31,308 nt of DNA from JBHJOF01 sp050330055 (GTDB lineage: Bacteria > Pseudomonadota > Alphaproteobacteria > Kiloniellales > JAKSDN01): NCBI GenBank assembly GCA_050330055.1, contig JBHJOF010000173.1, forward strand, positions 1 through 31,308. Reading direction: 5' to 3'. Below are positions 7,565-15,060 of the stretch, piece after piece (within the stretch, counting starts at the first letter, position 1; each line of letters begins with the position of its first letter). Both the position numbers and the translations under genes were made by a program. A model generated the notes under the pieces. That model did no database searches, was not told the origin of the DNA, and saw only the letters and a program-made list of their open reading frames with translations.

Positions 7565-9382
7565 TCATTCCGCTGGCTGAGCCGCGGCATCGGAACGGCC
7601 CTCGGGGTCGGGGACCTTGACGCCGGGCACCTGATCCGGTGGCAGGTTCTGCGGCAGGAAGTCCTGCTCCGCGCCGGGCACGCTGTAATCGTAAGCCCAG
7701 CGGTAGACGACCGGCAGCGTCGGCCCCCAGTTGCCATGCCCCGGCGGGGTCTCGGGCGTCTGCCACTCCAGCGTGGTCGCCCGCCAGGGGTTGCTCCCGG
7801 CCAACTTGCCCTTGAATGCGCTCCAGGCCAGGTTGAAGAAGAACACCAACTGGGCGAAGCCCACGATCAAGGCCACCACGGTTATGAATTCGTTTAGCGT
7901 GTGTGCCGAGGCCGGGATGAACTCGACATCGCCCATCTCGTAGTAGCGCCGCGGCACGCCCAGAAGCCCCAGGTAGTGCATGGGCAGGTAGATCGCATAG
8001 GCCCCGAGGAACGTGACCCAGAAGTGGAACTGCCCCATGGCGTTGTTGAGCATGCGCCCGGTGATCTTGGGATACCAATGGTATATCGCCCCGAAGATGA
8101 CCAGGATCGGCGCCACGCCCATCACCATGTGGAAGTGGGCGACCACGAACATGGTGTCCGAAAGCGGGACATCCACGACGGCATTTCCGAGGAAGAGGCC
8201 CGTGAGCCCACCGTTCACGAAGGTGATGATGAACGCCATGGCGAACAGCATCGGGACCGTAAGGTGGATGTTGCCTCGCCACAGGGTCAGCACCCAGTTG
8301 TAGACCTTGATGGCGGTCGGAACCGCAATGATCAGCGTGGTGGTGGCGAAGAAGAACCCGAAATAGGGGTTCATGCCACTGACGTACATGTGGTGCGCCC
8401 AGACAACGAAGCTGAGGCCGCCGATGATCACGATCGCCCAGACCATCATCCGATAGCCGAAGATGTTTCGTCGCGCATGGGTGCTGATCAGGTCGGAGAC
8501 GATGCCGAAAGCCGGCAAGGCAACGATGTAGACCTCGGGATGGCCGAAGAACCAGAACAGGTGCTGGAACAGGATCGGGCTGCCGCCGCCATAGCCGAGC
8601 TGCTCTCCCAGCTCGACAATGATGGGCATGAAGAAGCTGGTCCCCAGGATCTTGTCCAAGGCCATCATGACGGCGCCGACGAACAAGGCGGGAAAGGCAA
8701 ACAGCGCCAGGATCGTGGCCACGAAGATGCCCCACACGGTCAAAGGCATGCGCATCAAGGTCATGCCCCGCGTGCGCGCCTGCAGCACCGTCACCACGTA
8801 GTTCAGACCGCCCATGGTGAACCCGATGATGAAGAGCGCCAGGGAGGCGAGCATGAGGATGATGCCCGCGTCCTGCCCTCCGGGCGTGCCGGAGAGGATC
8901 GCCTGCGGCGGGGAGAGGGTCCAGCCGGCGCCGGTTGGCCCGCCCGGGACGAAGAAGCTCGCCACCAGCACCAGCACGGCCAGCAGATAAACCCAGTAGC
9001 TCAGCATGTTGACATAGGGGAACACCATGTCGCGGGCGCCGACCATCAGCGGGATGAGGTAGTTGCCAAAGCCCCCAAGGAAAAGCGCCGTGAGCAGGTA
9101 AATCACCATGATCATGCCGTGCATGGTGACGAACTGCAGGTAGGCCTCCGGGCCGATGAATGTGAAGGTGTCCGGGAATCCCAGCTGCAGCCGCATCAGC
9201 CACGACAACACCAGCGCCACCAGCCCGATCGCGATCGCCGTCAAGGCGTATTGAATGGCGATGACCTTGGCATCCTGGGAGAAGACGTACTTCGTTACCC
9301 AGCTTTTCGCATGGTAAAGCTCCACCTCCGCGACTTCGGCAGGTGCGACGTCCTCGGCTCGGGTCGGTACGAAATAGGTCAT
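7565..9382 (-). CDS. ctaD: Cytochrome c oxidase subunit I (A1-type)
   Basis: This 605-residue catalytic subunit reduces O2 to water with proton pumping. All key residues are visible: heme a axial ligands H88 and H418; heme a3 ligand H416 (AHFHMV); CuB ligands H281, H330 and H331; the cross-linked Tyr Y285 with gate Glu E283 in GHPEVY; D-channel entry D118 and N107 (GNYLIPLMVGARDMVFP); and K-channel Lys K359 (PTAIKVYNW). The HPEVY motif and D-channel place it in the A1 family. Twelve helices are expected; the C-terminal 60 residues are a soluble tail. The start at 9382 follows an AGAGGG site 64 bases after coxB. The operon order is coxB-coxA-III-III-IV. Confidence 0.97.
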   Translation of the reverse strand: MTYFVPTRAEDVAPAEVAEVELYHAKSWVTKYVFSQDAKVIAIQYALTAIAIGLVALVLSWLMRLQLGFPDTFTFIGPEAYLQFVTMHGMIMVIYLLTALFLGGFGNYLIPLMVGARDMVFPYVNMLSYWVYLLAVLVLVASFFVPGGPTGAGWTLSPPQAILSGTPGGQDAGIILMLASLALFIIGFTMGGLNYVVTVLQARTRGMTLMRMPLTVWGIFVATILALFAFPALFVGAVMMALDKILGTSFFMPIIVELGEQLGYGGGSPILFQHLFWFFGHPEVYIVALPAFGIVSDLISTHARRNIFGYRMMVWAIVIIGGLSFVVWAHHMYVSGMNPYFGFFFATTTLIIAVPTAIKVYNWVLTLWRGNIHLTVPMLFAMAFIITFVNGGLTGLFLGNAVVDVPLSDTMFVVAHFHMVMGVAPILVIFGAIYHWYPKITGRMLNNAMGQFHFWVTFLGAYAIYLPMHYLGLLGVPRRYYEMGDVEFIPASAHTLNEFITVVALIVGFAQLVFFFNLAWSAFKGKLAGSNPWRATTLEWQTPETPPGHGNWGPTLPVVYRWAYDYSVPGAEQDFLPQNLPPDQVPGVKVPDPEGRSDAAAQPAE

Positions 9383-9446
9383 CGCTGCACCCTCTTCGTC
9401 TATTCTGCGCTAGGTCCTACTGACTTCAGCCCGTCTGCGCTGATCC

Positions 9447-10646
9447 CTAGTCCAACTCCGTGGAATCCGTCTCCCCCTCGTCGAGCGCCAGCTCCACTTC
9501 AGCCTCCCCGCCGCTACCGGCGCGGGCCAACATTTCCTCGAAGGTCGACTGCTCTTGCAGCCAGGCTTGGTAGTCTTCCTCCTCGGCGACCACCACCGTG
9601 CCACGCATGGCATAGTGACCCACACCGCACAGCTCGAAGCAGAGGATCTCGAAGGTTCCGGTCCTCGTGGGGGTGAGCCAGAAATAGGTGATCATACCCG
9701 GCACCATGTCCATCTTGCCGCGGAACTGAGGCACGGTGAAATTGTGCAGCACGTCGATGGAGCGCAGCAGCAACTTGACCGGCCTGTCGACCTGGAGGTA
9801 CAGCTCACTGCTTTCGATCAGGATGTCGTCCTGTCCGTGGGGATCGTCCGCGTTCATGCCGAAGGGGTTGTCGTAGCTGATGCTCCGCGGATCGGTCGTG
9901 CCCAGAACGCCGTCCTCCCCCGGCAGGCGGAAGGTCCACCGCCACTGCTGGCCCACGGCCTCTACCTCAAAGGCATCTTCGGGGACCGTGATGAACTGGT
10001 GCCAGACGAACAGGCCGGGCGCCAGCATGCCCGCAACGCCCACGGTGGTCCCGATGGTGAGCCACAGCTCCAGCTTCTTGTTTTCCGGCTCGTACGCCGC
10101 CCGCCTTCCCTTCTGGTGGCGGTAGCGGAACACGCAGAAGGCCATAAACAAGCCGACGGCGACGAAAACAAACCCGGTGATCCAGAAGGTGATCAGGATC
10201 GTGTCATCGACATAGCCCCAGTTCGAGGCGATGGGCGTCCACCACCACGGACTCAAGAAGTGGAACACAACGGTGCCGAGGACCACCACGATCAGTGCGA
10301 GTGCTACAACATGCTTAGTCGTCCTTCTTACCTCTATGTCTGGCCTACTCCTCCACCGCTCAAGGGCGGACGCTTCGGTCGGTCCGTGCTCGCGCTTCTC
10401 GGCTTCGTCGAAGGCCAGCTTCACGAGGTAGAAGACGATCAGCACCCCGATCGCGAAGGAGATGAGGCCGCCGTAATAGCCAACCGGGCGGTCGACGCCG
10501 CTGCGGGCGGCGACTAACAGGCCGACGAGGCCGAGAATGGCAGTGAGACCGCCAAGCCCCCAGTTGCGAGAGCCCGGGACGCGGCCGACGGCATAGAGGC
10601 CGGCGCCCATGGCCAGCAGAATCAGGACGATGCCGAGTATCGTCAT
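9447..10646 (-). CDS. ctaC: Cytochrome c oxidase subunit II with extra N-terminal three-helix domain
   Basis: This 399-residue protein ends in a periplasmic CuA cupredoxin domain with all ligands: H301 (DVLHNF), C336, E338, C340, H344 and M347 (CFELCGVGHYAM). QQWRWTFRLPGE carries the aromatic patch for cytochrome c electron entry. No heme c motif is present, so it is aa3-like rather than caa3. Residues about 112-210 hold the expected subunit II membrane spans. Before them lies an unusual extension of about 105 residues with three further hydrophobic spans (4-22, 31-47, 58-76) and a charged linker. The start codon at 10646 overlaps the stop of an upstream 82-residue ORF (ATGA). The C-terminal tail is strongly acidic. 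Confidence 0.93.
   Translation of the reverse strand: MTILGIVLILLAMGAGLYAVGRVPGSRNWGLGGLTAILGLVGLLVAARSGVDRPVGYYGGLISFAIGVLIVFYLVKLAFDEAEKREHGPTEASALERWRSRPDIEVRRTTKHVVALALIVVVLGTVVFHFLSPWWWTPIASNWGYVDDTILITFWITGFVFVAVGLFMAFCVFRYRHQKGRRAAYEPENKKLELWLTIGTTVGVAGMLAPGLFVWHQFITVPEDAFEVEAVGQQWRWTFRLPGEDGVLGTTDPRSISYDNPFGMNADDPHGQDDILIESSELYLQVDRPVKLLLRSIDVLHNFTVPQFRGKMDMVPGMITYFWLTPTRTGTFEILCFELCGVGHYAMRGTVVVAEEEDYQAWLQEQSTFEEMLARAGSGGEAEVELALDEGETDSTELD
10189..10335. repeat. Direct repeat copy 1 (inside coxB)
   Basis: This stretch inside coxB (codons about 105-153) is repeated in the same orientation at 10767-10911. A 34-base run (10222-10255) is identical, and the rest differs by scattered substitutions and one 3-base indel. 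It encodes the first canonical transmembrane helix of subunit II and the segment after it. Confidence 0.9.
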
Positions 10647-10891
10647 AATGTGGTCCCCCGTCGTCGACCGAATGGGCCACAAGATTCGGCGGGGGCGCAC
10701 ATATCCACAGCATTCTTGCGATGATCTTGCGAAAGATCGAAGCCGACGGCGCCACGGTTCCGCAATGTGATGAGAATCGTATCGTCGATATAGCCCCAAT
10801 TCGAGGCGATGGGCGTCCACCACCACGGACTCAGGAAGTGAAACACGACGGTGCCGACCACCACCACGACTACTAGGACTGCGACCACCAT
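10643..10891 (-). CDS. 82-residue leader ORF: partial copy of coxB membrane segment, coupled to coxB
   Basis: The ORF opens MVVAVLVVVVVVGTVVFHF, then LSPWWWTPIASNWGYIDDTI, nearly identical to residues 113-151 of subunit II. It then runs into an unrelated 40-residue tail and stops at a TGA that overlaps the coxB ATG (ATGA). A good ribosome site (AAGGA, 9 bases before the ATG) is present, so it may be translated and couple translation to coxB. It lacks the second membrane span and the CuA domain, so it cannot be a working subunit II. It may be a pseudogene relic or a leader peptide; the sequence alone does not decide. Confidence 0.5.
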   Translation of the reverse strand: MVVAVLVVVVVVGTVVFHFLSPWWWTPIASNWGYIDDTILITLRNRGAVGFDLSQDHRKNAVDMCAPAESCGPFGRRRGTTL

Positions 10892-10911
10892 CCTTTGTCG
10901 TCCTTACCTCT
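10767..10911. repeat. Direct repeat copy 2 (upstream of coxB)
   Basis: This is the partner of 10189-10335. It includes not only the membrane-segment coding region but also the ribosome site and leader of the 82-residue ORF. The same leader bases are coding inside coxB, where they specify residues about 105-111. Confidence 0.9.
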
Positions 10912-11818
10912 AGAGGCGAAAGGCACGAGCTCCGAGGCGCTGATTCCCTTGGTGCGAGAGCCCGCTCTTGTTCGCGCAGCTCATACTACAGAGCCTGCCG
11001 CGCAGCGGCTCCAGCACGGCCCATACGGCATCATGCACATGAACGCCGCGCCTCATCCGGCGCTTCGACATCCGATAAGCTTGTAGCTCACGATAGCGCT
11101 CCGCCATGCCGTGATGCATGGCACGGAGCTCGCACTAATGCGGCCAGCCTCCGTCGGCGCGCCTCGCGTCGGGCTCAGCCAAGCCCGACTTCGGCAGCAA
11201 GGCGAGTGCGCCCCGGAGGATTCGCTCCTCCCGGCAGCCGCTACGCGCTTCCCGGACTGTCATGCTAGCTATTGTCCCGTCTCCCCTTTGTTGAAGAAAC
11301 GCACTTCAACACTCGCCAAGGGGAAGGCGGACCCGCCTCTCAAGCAGCCGCCTAGGCCTTGGCCAAGTGCCAAGCCGGACCCGTTAATTTTATATAAATC
11401 AAGGCGGCGAGGCAAACAGGCTTTTGCGCCGGCAACTGTGGGTAACAAAGCCGGGCATCTGCTGGGGTTTTTGGGCATGATTGATCGGAAATTACCGCAC
11501 AACGGTCCGGCGCCAGCCCATTTTGAAGTCTAGCCACCCTTTGGGTCGTGAATTCTGGGCTCCGCGACTTGATCACAAGTAATCTCCGGTCGATTGCCGG
11601 TAGGTGCGCAAGAACAGGCCCAACAAAGGCGGGAGACAAGGTGGGCAAGGTCGAAACCTATCGGGGCTTGTGCCTGGGAGGCGGGCGACTTGGTCAAATG
11701 AACTTCCAGCCTATCCAAATCACAGCGCGTCGGCGGTGGGGTGGCAACCGGAGAAATGCAGTTACGGTCGAGGCGCTCTGTCGGTACAATGACGTTGGGA
11801 TTGGAGCTTGTCTTCGGC
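10892..11818. other. Divergent intergenic region between oxidase operon and ctaB
   Basis: About 900 bases carry no recognisable gene; several short open frames lack domains and ribosome sites. A perfect inverted repeat with 7-base arms (GCCATGC 11103-11109, GCATGGC 11116-11122) and a 6-base spacer is visible, as is an AT-rich patch at about 11384-11400. Promoters for both transcription units should lie here, but I see no convincing -35/-10 pair. Confidence 0.5.
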
Positions 11819-12751
11819 ATGTTAGCTAGGGCCACAGGCGCAGCCCAGGACGTCGCCCAACCCGCCGCGTCGCAGGTCAGCGACTATCTGGCGTTGCTCA
11901 AGCCGCGGGTCATGTCGCTCGTCGTCTTCACGGGCCTCGCCGGCATGGTCGCGGCGCCCAGCAGCCTGCATCCTCTGCGCGCGGCAGCCGCCGTGCTGGG
12001 CATTGCCATCGGCGCGGGGGCTGCCGCGGCGATCAACATGTGGTACGACCGCGACATCGACGCGTTGATGGAGCGAACCCGAAAACGGCCGATCCCGGCT
12101 GGGCGGGTGGCTCCCGCCAAAGCACTTGCTTTCGGCATCACACTCGGTCTGTTCTCGGTCATGTTCATGGGCGTGACGGTCAACTGGACGGCCGCCATGC
12201 TGCTCGCGCTTGCCAACGGCTTCTACGTCTTCGTCTACACCATCTGGCTGAAGCGGCGCACGCCGCAGAATATCGTTATCGGTGGCGCCGCGGGAGCCTT
12301 TCCGCCCTTAATCGGCTGGGCCGCGGTAACCGGGGGCGTCAGCATCGAGCCCATAGTGCTGTTCTTGATCATCTTTTTGTGGACTCCACCGCACTTCTGG
12401 GCGCTCGCGCTGTGCCGGGCGGGCGACTACGCCAAGGCCGGCGTGCCGATGCTGCCGGTCGTCGCCGGCAAAGCCGAGACCAGGCGCCAAATCCTGATCT
12501 ATACATCGTTGCTCGTACCGCTCAGCTTCGCGCCGCTGGCGCTGGGCATGGCCGGGATCGCTTATGGTGCGGCCGCCGCGGTCTTGGGCGCCTGCTTTCT
12601 GCTACTCGCGGTCTTGGTCCTGCGCGAACGGGGCGACCGCGCCGCGCGCCATATGTTCCGCTTTTCGATCCTGTACCTCTTCGTGCTGTTTGCGGCGCTG
12701 ATCATCGAGCACACGTCGGCTACAGCCGTCCCGCAAATAGCGGGAAGCTGA
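11819..12751 (+). CDS. ctaB: Protoheme IX farnesyltransferase (heme O synthase)
   Basis: This UbiA-family membrane prenyltransferase transfers a farnesyl group from FPP to heme B, giving heme O, the precursor of the heme A used by the neighbouring oxidase. It has 310 residues and about nine transmembrane spans. The first Asp-rich motif is N73-x3-D77-x3-D81 (NMWYDRDID), followed by RKRPIPAGR. The segments YTIWLKRRTPQNIVIGGAAG and FLWTPPHFWALAL are family hallmarks. The start at 11819 puts 21 residues before DYLALLKPRVM, the usual length; in-frame ATGs at 11789 and 11741 would extend it without a clear ribosome site. It is divergent from the oxidase operon; ctaA and ctaG are not in the window. 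Confidence 0.95.
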   Translation: MLARATGAAQDVAQPAASQVSDYLALLKPRVMSLVVFTGLAGMVAAPSSLHPLRAAAAVLGIAIGAGAAAAINMWYDRDIDALMERTRKRPIPAGRVAPAKALAFGITLGLFSVMFMGVTVNWTAAMLLALANGFYVFVYTIWLKRRTPQNIVIGGAAGAFPPLIGWAAVTGGVSIEPIVLFLIIFLWTPPHFWALALCRAGDYAKAGVPMLPVVAGKAETRRQILIYTSLLVPLSFAPLALGMAGIAYGAAAAVLGACFLLLAVLVLRERGDRAARHMFRFSILYLFVLFAALIIEHTSATAVPQIAGS

Positions 12752-12909
12752 GGCGACGGCACCGCCCTATTCCGATCACAAGTCTCTTGCAGGTCGCGTG
12801 TGATGGACGAAAATCTGACCTTGCGCGTCAGCCGGCTTCTTGCTGACAGACGAGTAAGCGAACAGAAACCACGCTTGTCGCGCAGCGGAATGTTGGAGAG
12901 ATCGATGCT

Positions 12910-13380
12910 TCATCCAAGAAGATGAACTCGACTCTTGCGACTACTAACGAACATCCGCGGCGAACAGCGCGACTGTGTCTCAACGGCCCAGTGCCAGATG
13001 TTGCCGCCATCTTGCGCTACTATGAATGTTTCATCTCTGTCCCTCGACAGGCATGCCCAGGCGGCGCCTTTGATGCGCGTCACGAAATACTCTCCCAGCC
13101 AAGCCCGACGCTTCCTGAGCCGCTCGACTTGGGACCCCAAGCCGTCGAGGATCTCGACGGCTTCGCACTGGAGCTACATCTTTCGAGTCTCGTCGACGAT
13201 TTCGGGATTGGCCGGCGTAAAGATGTCGTAGGCGTCCTCGTTGTCGGCGATCACCGCGAGCACGCGGCGCACGACTTTGCTGGAACGGGCCTTCGGCGCG
13301 CCAGGCACGATCACGTCATGGCGCGGCGGGCAATGGGCCCGATCCGACGAATCATCGAGAGGCCCGAAAGCTCGGCCGGT
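12910..13380 (-). pseudogene. Broken minus-strand reading frame, unrecognised
   Basis: One minus-strand frame reads like a protein across an internal TAG (13176-13174). Before the stop it reads HDVIVPGAPKARSSKVVRRV, then LAVIADNEDAYDIFTPANPE. After it the same frame continues LGSQVERLRKRRAWLGEYFV and GAAWACLSRDRDETFIVAQD. The composition on both sides is protein-like, so a gene with a nonsense mutation is a reasonable reading. I do not recognise the family and cannot fix the true ends. The remainder of 12752-13590 holds only a weak inverted repeat (GTCAGC/GCTGAC, 12827-12847) and nothing else I can support. Confidence 0.3.
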
Positions 13381-13590
13381 TAGCGCCGGTCGATGCCGAA
13401 CGTGCCCCGGGTGGCTCGCAACTGCGCGGCACCATTATGTTGAAGGCATCACATGTTGACTTTCGGATATCAAATCGCCTATTTACCGCGGCGATAGATA
13501 GACTTAGAGCATGATTACTGGTGCTTGATGCATTATATTGTGACAACATCGGGGGATTGACTGAGAATATGCGAATGGACGTGAGCCAAG

Positions 13591-13866
13591 GTGACTGGCG
13601 TGCGCGGACGCGAGCTATACCGGCACTATCATCGGCTGATCGATGACTTGGCGCAGTCTGCCGAAGCAGGGGCCGACTGGCGGGCGGAGCTTAGCGCACA
13701 GATCGAACGGTTCGAGGCCGACGCTAACGCCCTGGACTCCGCCAGCGCCCGAATACTGCGCGAGGAGCTTTGCGAGCAGCTCGAGCATGAAGCGCTGCAC
13801 AGTACACGGGACCTTGCGCGCGAAATCTTGATTGCCGCATTGAAGCAGCTCGAGCTAGGCGGTTAG
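13591..13866 (+). CDS. Small hypothetical helical protein
   Basis: This 91-residue ORF with a GTG start reads MTGVRGRELYRHYHRLIDDL, then a run of acidic and Ala-rich helical sequence ending AREILIAALKQLELGG. It is amphipathic, without signal peptide or membrane span, and probably forms a helical bundle. The codon pattern looks coding (G/C-rich third positions), but the ribosome site is weak. AT-rich DNA lies upstream, including TTGACT at 13456-13461 and TATATT at 13534-13539, though these are not a properly spaced promoter pair. No family is recognised. Confidence 0.45.
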   Translation: MTGVRGRELYRHYHRLIDDLAQSAEAGADWRAELSAQIERFEADANALDSASARILREELCEQLEHEALHSTRDLAREILIAALKQLELGG

Positions 13867-14000
13867 CATGGGGGAGAGTCGCGGCGACAGATGTTGGCCA
13901 ACAGCTCGCACAAGCCAAGAGCCCACGGACGGACGGAACAGCATCCGCTGCACAACCTTCATGGAAGTCGGACACGCGCCAGCGCCCCATCCTCCGGTGC

Positions 14001-14047
14001 AAAAAGAGGAGGCCCCGTAGGTAGGCGGTCAAGCCTTGCGGGGCTCC
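14001..14047 (-). terminator. Intrinsic terminator downstream of the tRNA relic
   Basis: Read on the minus strand, GGAGCCCCG (14047-14039) pairs with CGGGGCCTCC (14017-14008) with one bulged base, giving a 9-base-pair GC stem around a 21-base loop. TC and a run of five T (14005-14001) follow. This is a complete Rho-independent terminator about 36 bases after the 3' end of the tRNA-Met-like sequence, as expected of a former tRNA transcription unit. Confidence 0.75.
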
Positions 14048-14082
14048 GTCAGATTTGGATCTCGAGCGAGTTATAACAAACG

Positions 14083-14150
14083 TGGCTGCGGGGGCCGGAT
14101 TTGAACCTGCGACCTTCAGGTTATGAACCTGGCGGGTCTGCCTCTACGCA
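14083..14150 (-). pseudogene. Decayed initiator tRNA-Met (CAT) gene
   Basis: The minus strand from 14132 to 14083 matches the 3' half of an initiator tRNA-Met: TTCATAA anticodon loop, the long conserved AAGGTCGCAGGTTCAAATCC stretch (variable region and T arm), and an acceptor end CCCCGCA-G-CCA. The 5' half is recognisable only in part (GTAGAGGCAGAC resembles the normal D-arm GTAGAGCAGAC). Several acceptor bases and most of the D loop are missing, giving 68 instead of about 77 bases. Mismatches occur in the T stem and anticodon stem. It could be an old duplicate or one end of an integration event at a tRNA gene. No 5S rRNA sequence is seen upstream. Confidence 0.7.
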
Positions 14151-14590
14151 GCAGGCAGCTCATCAGGTCGCTCGCGGCGGAGCGGATAGCGTAATTCTCT
14201 GTTCTGAAATTTTCCGGGGCAAAGGGGGGGGCGAAGTAGGCGGTGAGGCCCGGGAAGGCGCGGCGCCGTTCTCCCACGTGAGCTGCCAGGCTAGGATGCC
14301 TGCGGATCACCCTCCACGGACGATCTGGGCGATCGTGGACTGGGCGCTGCAAGTTCTGTTGCCTGCGCTCAAACGGGCCAATCGATGCTGTGGCGGCCAT
14401 CGATCGTACCGGAACACCGCCTGCCGATCTGCTAACTCGTGGGGCTGTCGACAGACGCGCCGGTGTGGAGGCCACGATTTTGTTGAAGAACCGAGACCGG
14501 CCAAGTGAGGACGCGATGGCAGCAAAGTCCCTGGTGTCCACGCCACAAGGGATTCAACAGCAGGCTGACAAGGCTTCGACCGTGCGGCCT
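14151..14590. other. Intergenic stretch, nothing recognised
   Basis: This stretch lies between the tRNA relic and the acetyltransferase stop. Overlapping open frames on both strands show no domain or ribosome site. A run of eight G occurs near 14224-14231. No rRNA, IS end or terminator was found. The segment 13867-14000 on the other side of the relic is likewise empty. Confidence 0.4.
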
Positions 14591-15052
14591 TCAATGGCTT
14601 GCCAGATAAAGGTCGTATCGCACCAAGGATGATCGTTCTGCAACCTTGTCGTAAAGCGCCTGGGCCCTGGTATTGTCGGCTTGGGTCATCCAGTAGATCT
14701 TGAGCCAGCCTTCCGCTCGGCCTTGCTCGGCGAGGGCATCGATCAGCGCTCGTCCAAGCCCCGCGCCACGGTGTTTCGGCCGCACATAGATATCGAGCAG
14801 ATAGCAGATCGGCCGCAACGTCCAGCTATAGGGATGAACCAGATAAAGGACAAACCCGACCACCTGCCCATCCGATTCGGCGATCAGGCAGCCCATGGCA
14901 TGGCCCGGATCCATGATCCAGCGCCACACCGCCGGCGGCGAGTCCGGTGAACAAGGCTCAGGCGGGCCGCTGTGCTCGACAAAATCCCACCACATGGCGA
15001 GCCATGCGGCTTCGTCATTGCTCCGGGCCGGGCGAACGAATGCCTGCACCAT
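14591..15052 (-). CDS. GNAT family N-acetyltransferase
   Basis: This 153-residue protein has the GNAT fold. It shows the N-terminal VRPARSNDEAAWLAMWWDF, the beta4 strand ICYLLDIYVRPKHRG and the acetyl-CoA pyrophosphate loop R95-G-A-G-L-G100 (HRGAGLGRALIDAL). The C-terminal WMTQADNTRAQALYDKVAER is also typical. It probably acetylates a small amine; the substrate is unknown. The start at 15052 is chosen because GAGG lies 8 bases upstream; longer in-frame starts run into the regulator gene. It begins 8 bases after the TetR stop, so the two form an operon divergent from the catabolic genes and it may be an auxiliary function of that pathway. Confidence 0.85.
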   Translation of the reverse strand: MVQAFVRPARSNDEAAWLAMWWDFVEHSGPPEPCSPDSPPAVWRWIMDPGHAMGCLIAESDGQVVGFVLYLVHPYSWTLRPICYLLDIYVRPKHRGAGLGRALIDALAEQGRAEGWLKIYWMTQADNTRAQALYDKVAERSSLVRYDLYLASH

Positions 15053-15060
15053 GAATCGCC

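Noticed and set aside
7901..9676. Long plus-strand open frame opposite coxA
   Set aside because: It is antisense to a clearly identified subunit I with all catalytic residues, and its translation is a repetitive mix of His, Asp, Glu and Gln with no domain, typical of a shadow frame.
11111..11533. Open frame of 140 residues in the spacer before ctaB
   Set aside because: Low-complexity translation, no domain or ribosome site, and other frames are equally open.
14151..14590. A 5S or other rRNA gene upstream of the initiator tRNA relic, as in rRNA operons
   Set aside because: No 5S-like consensus stretch is visible in the sequence on the minus strand upstream of the relic.
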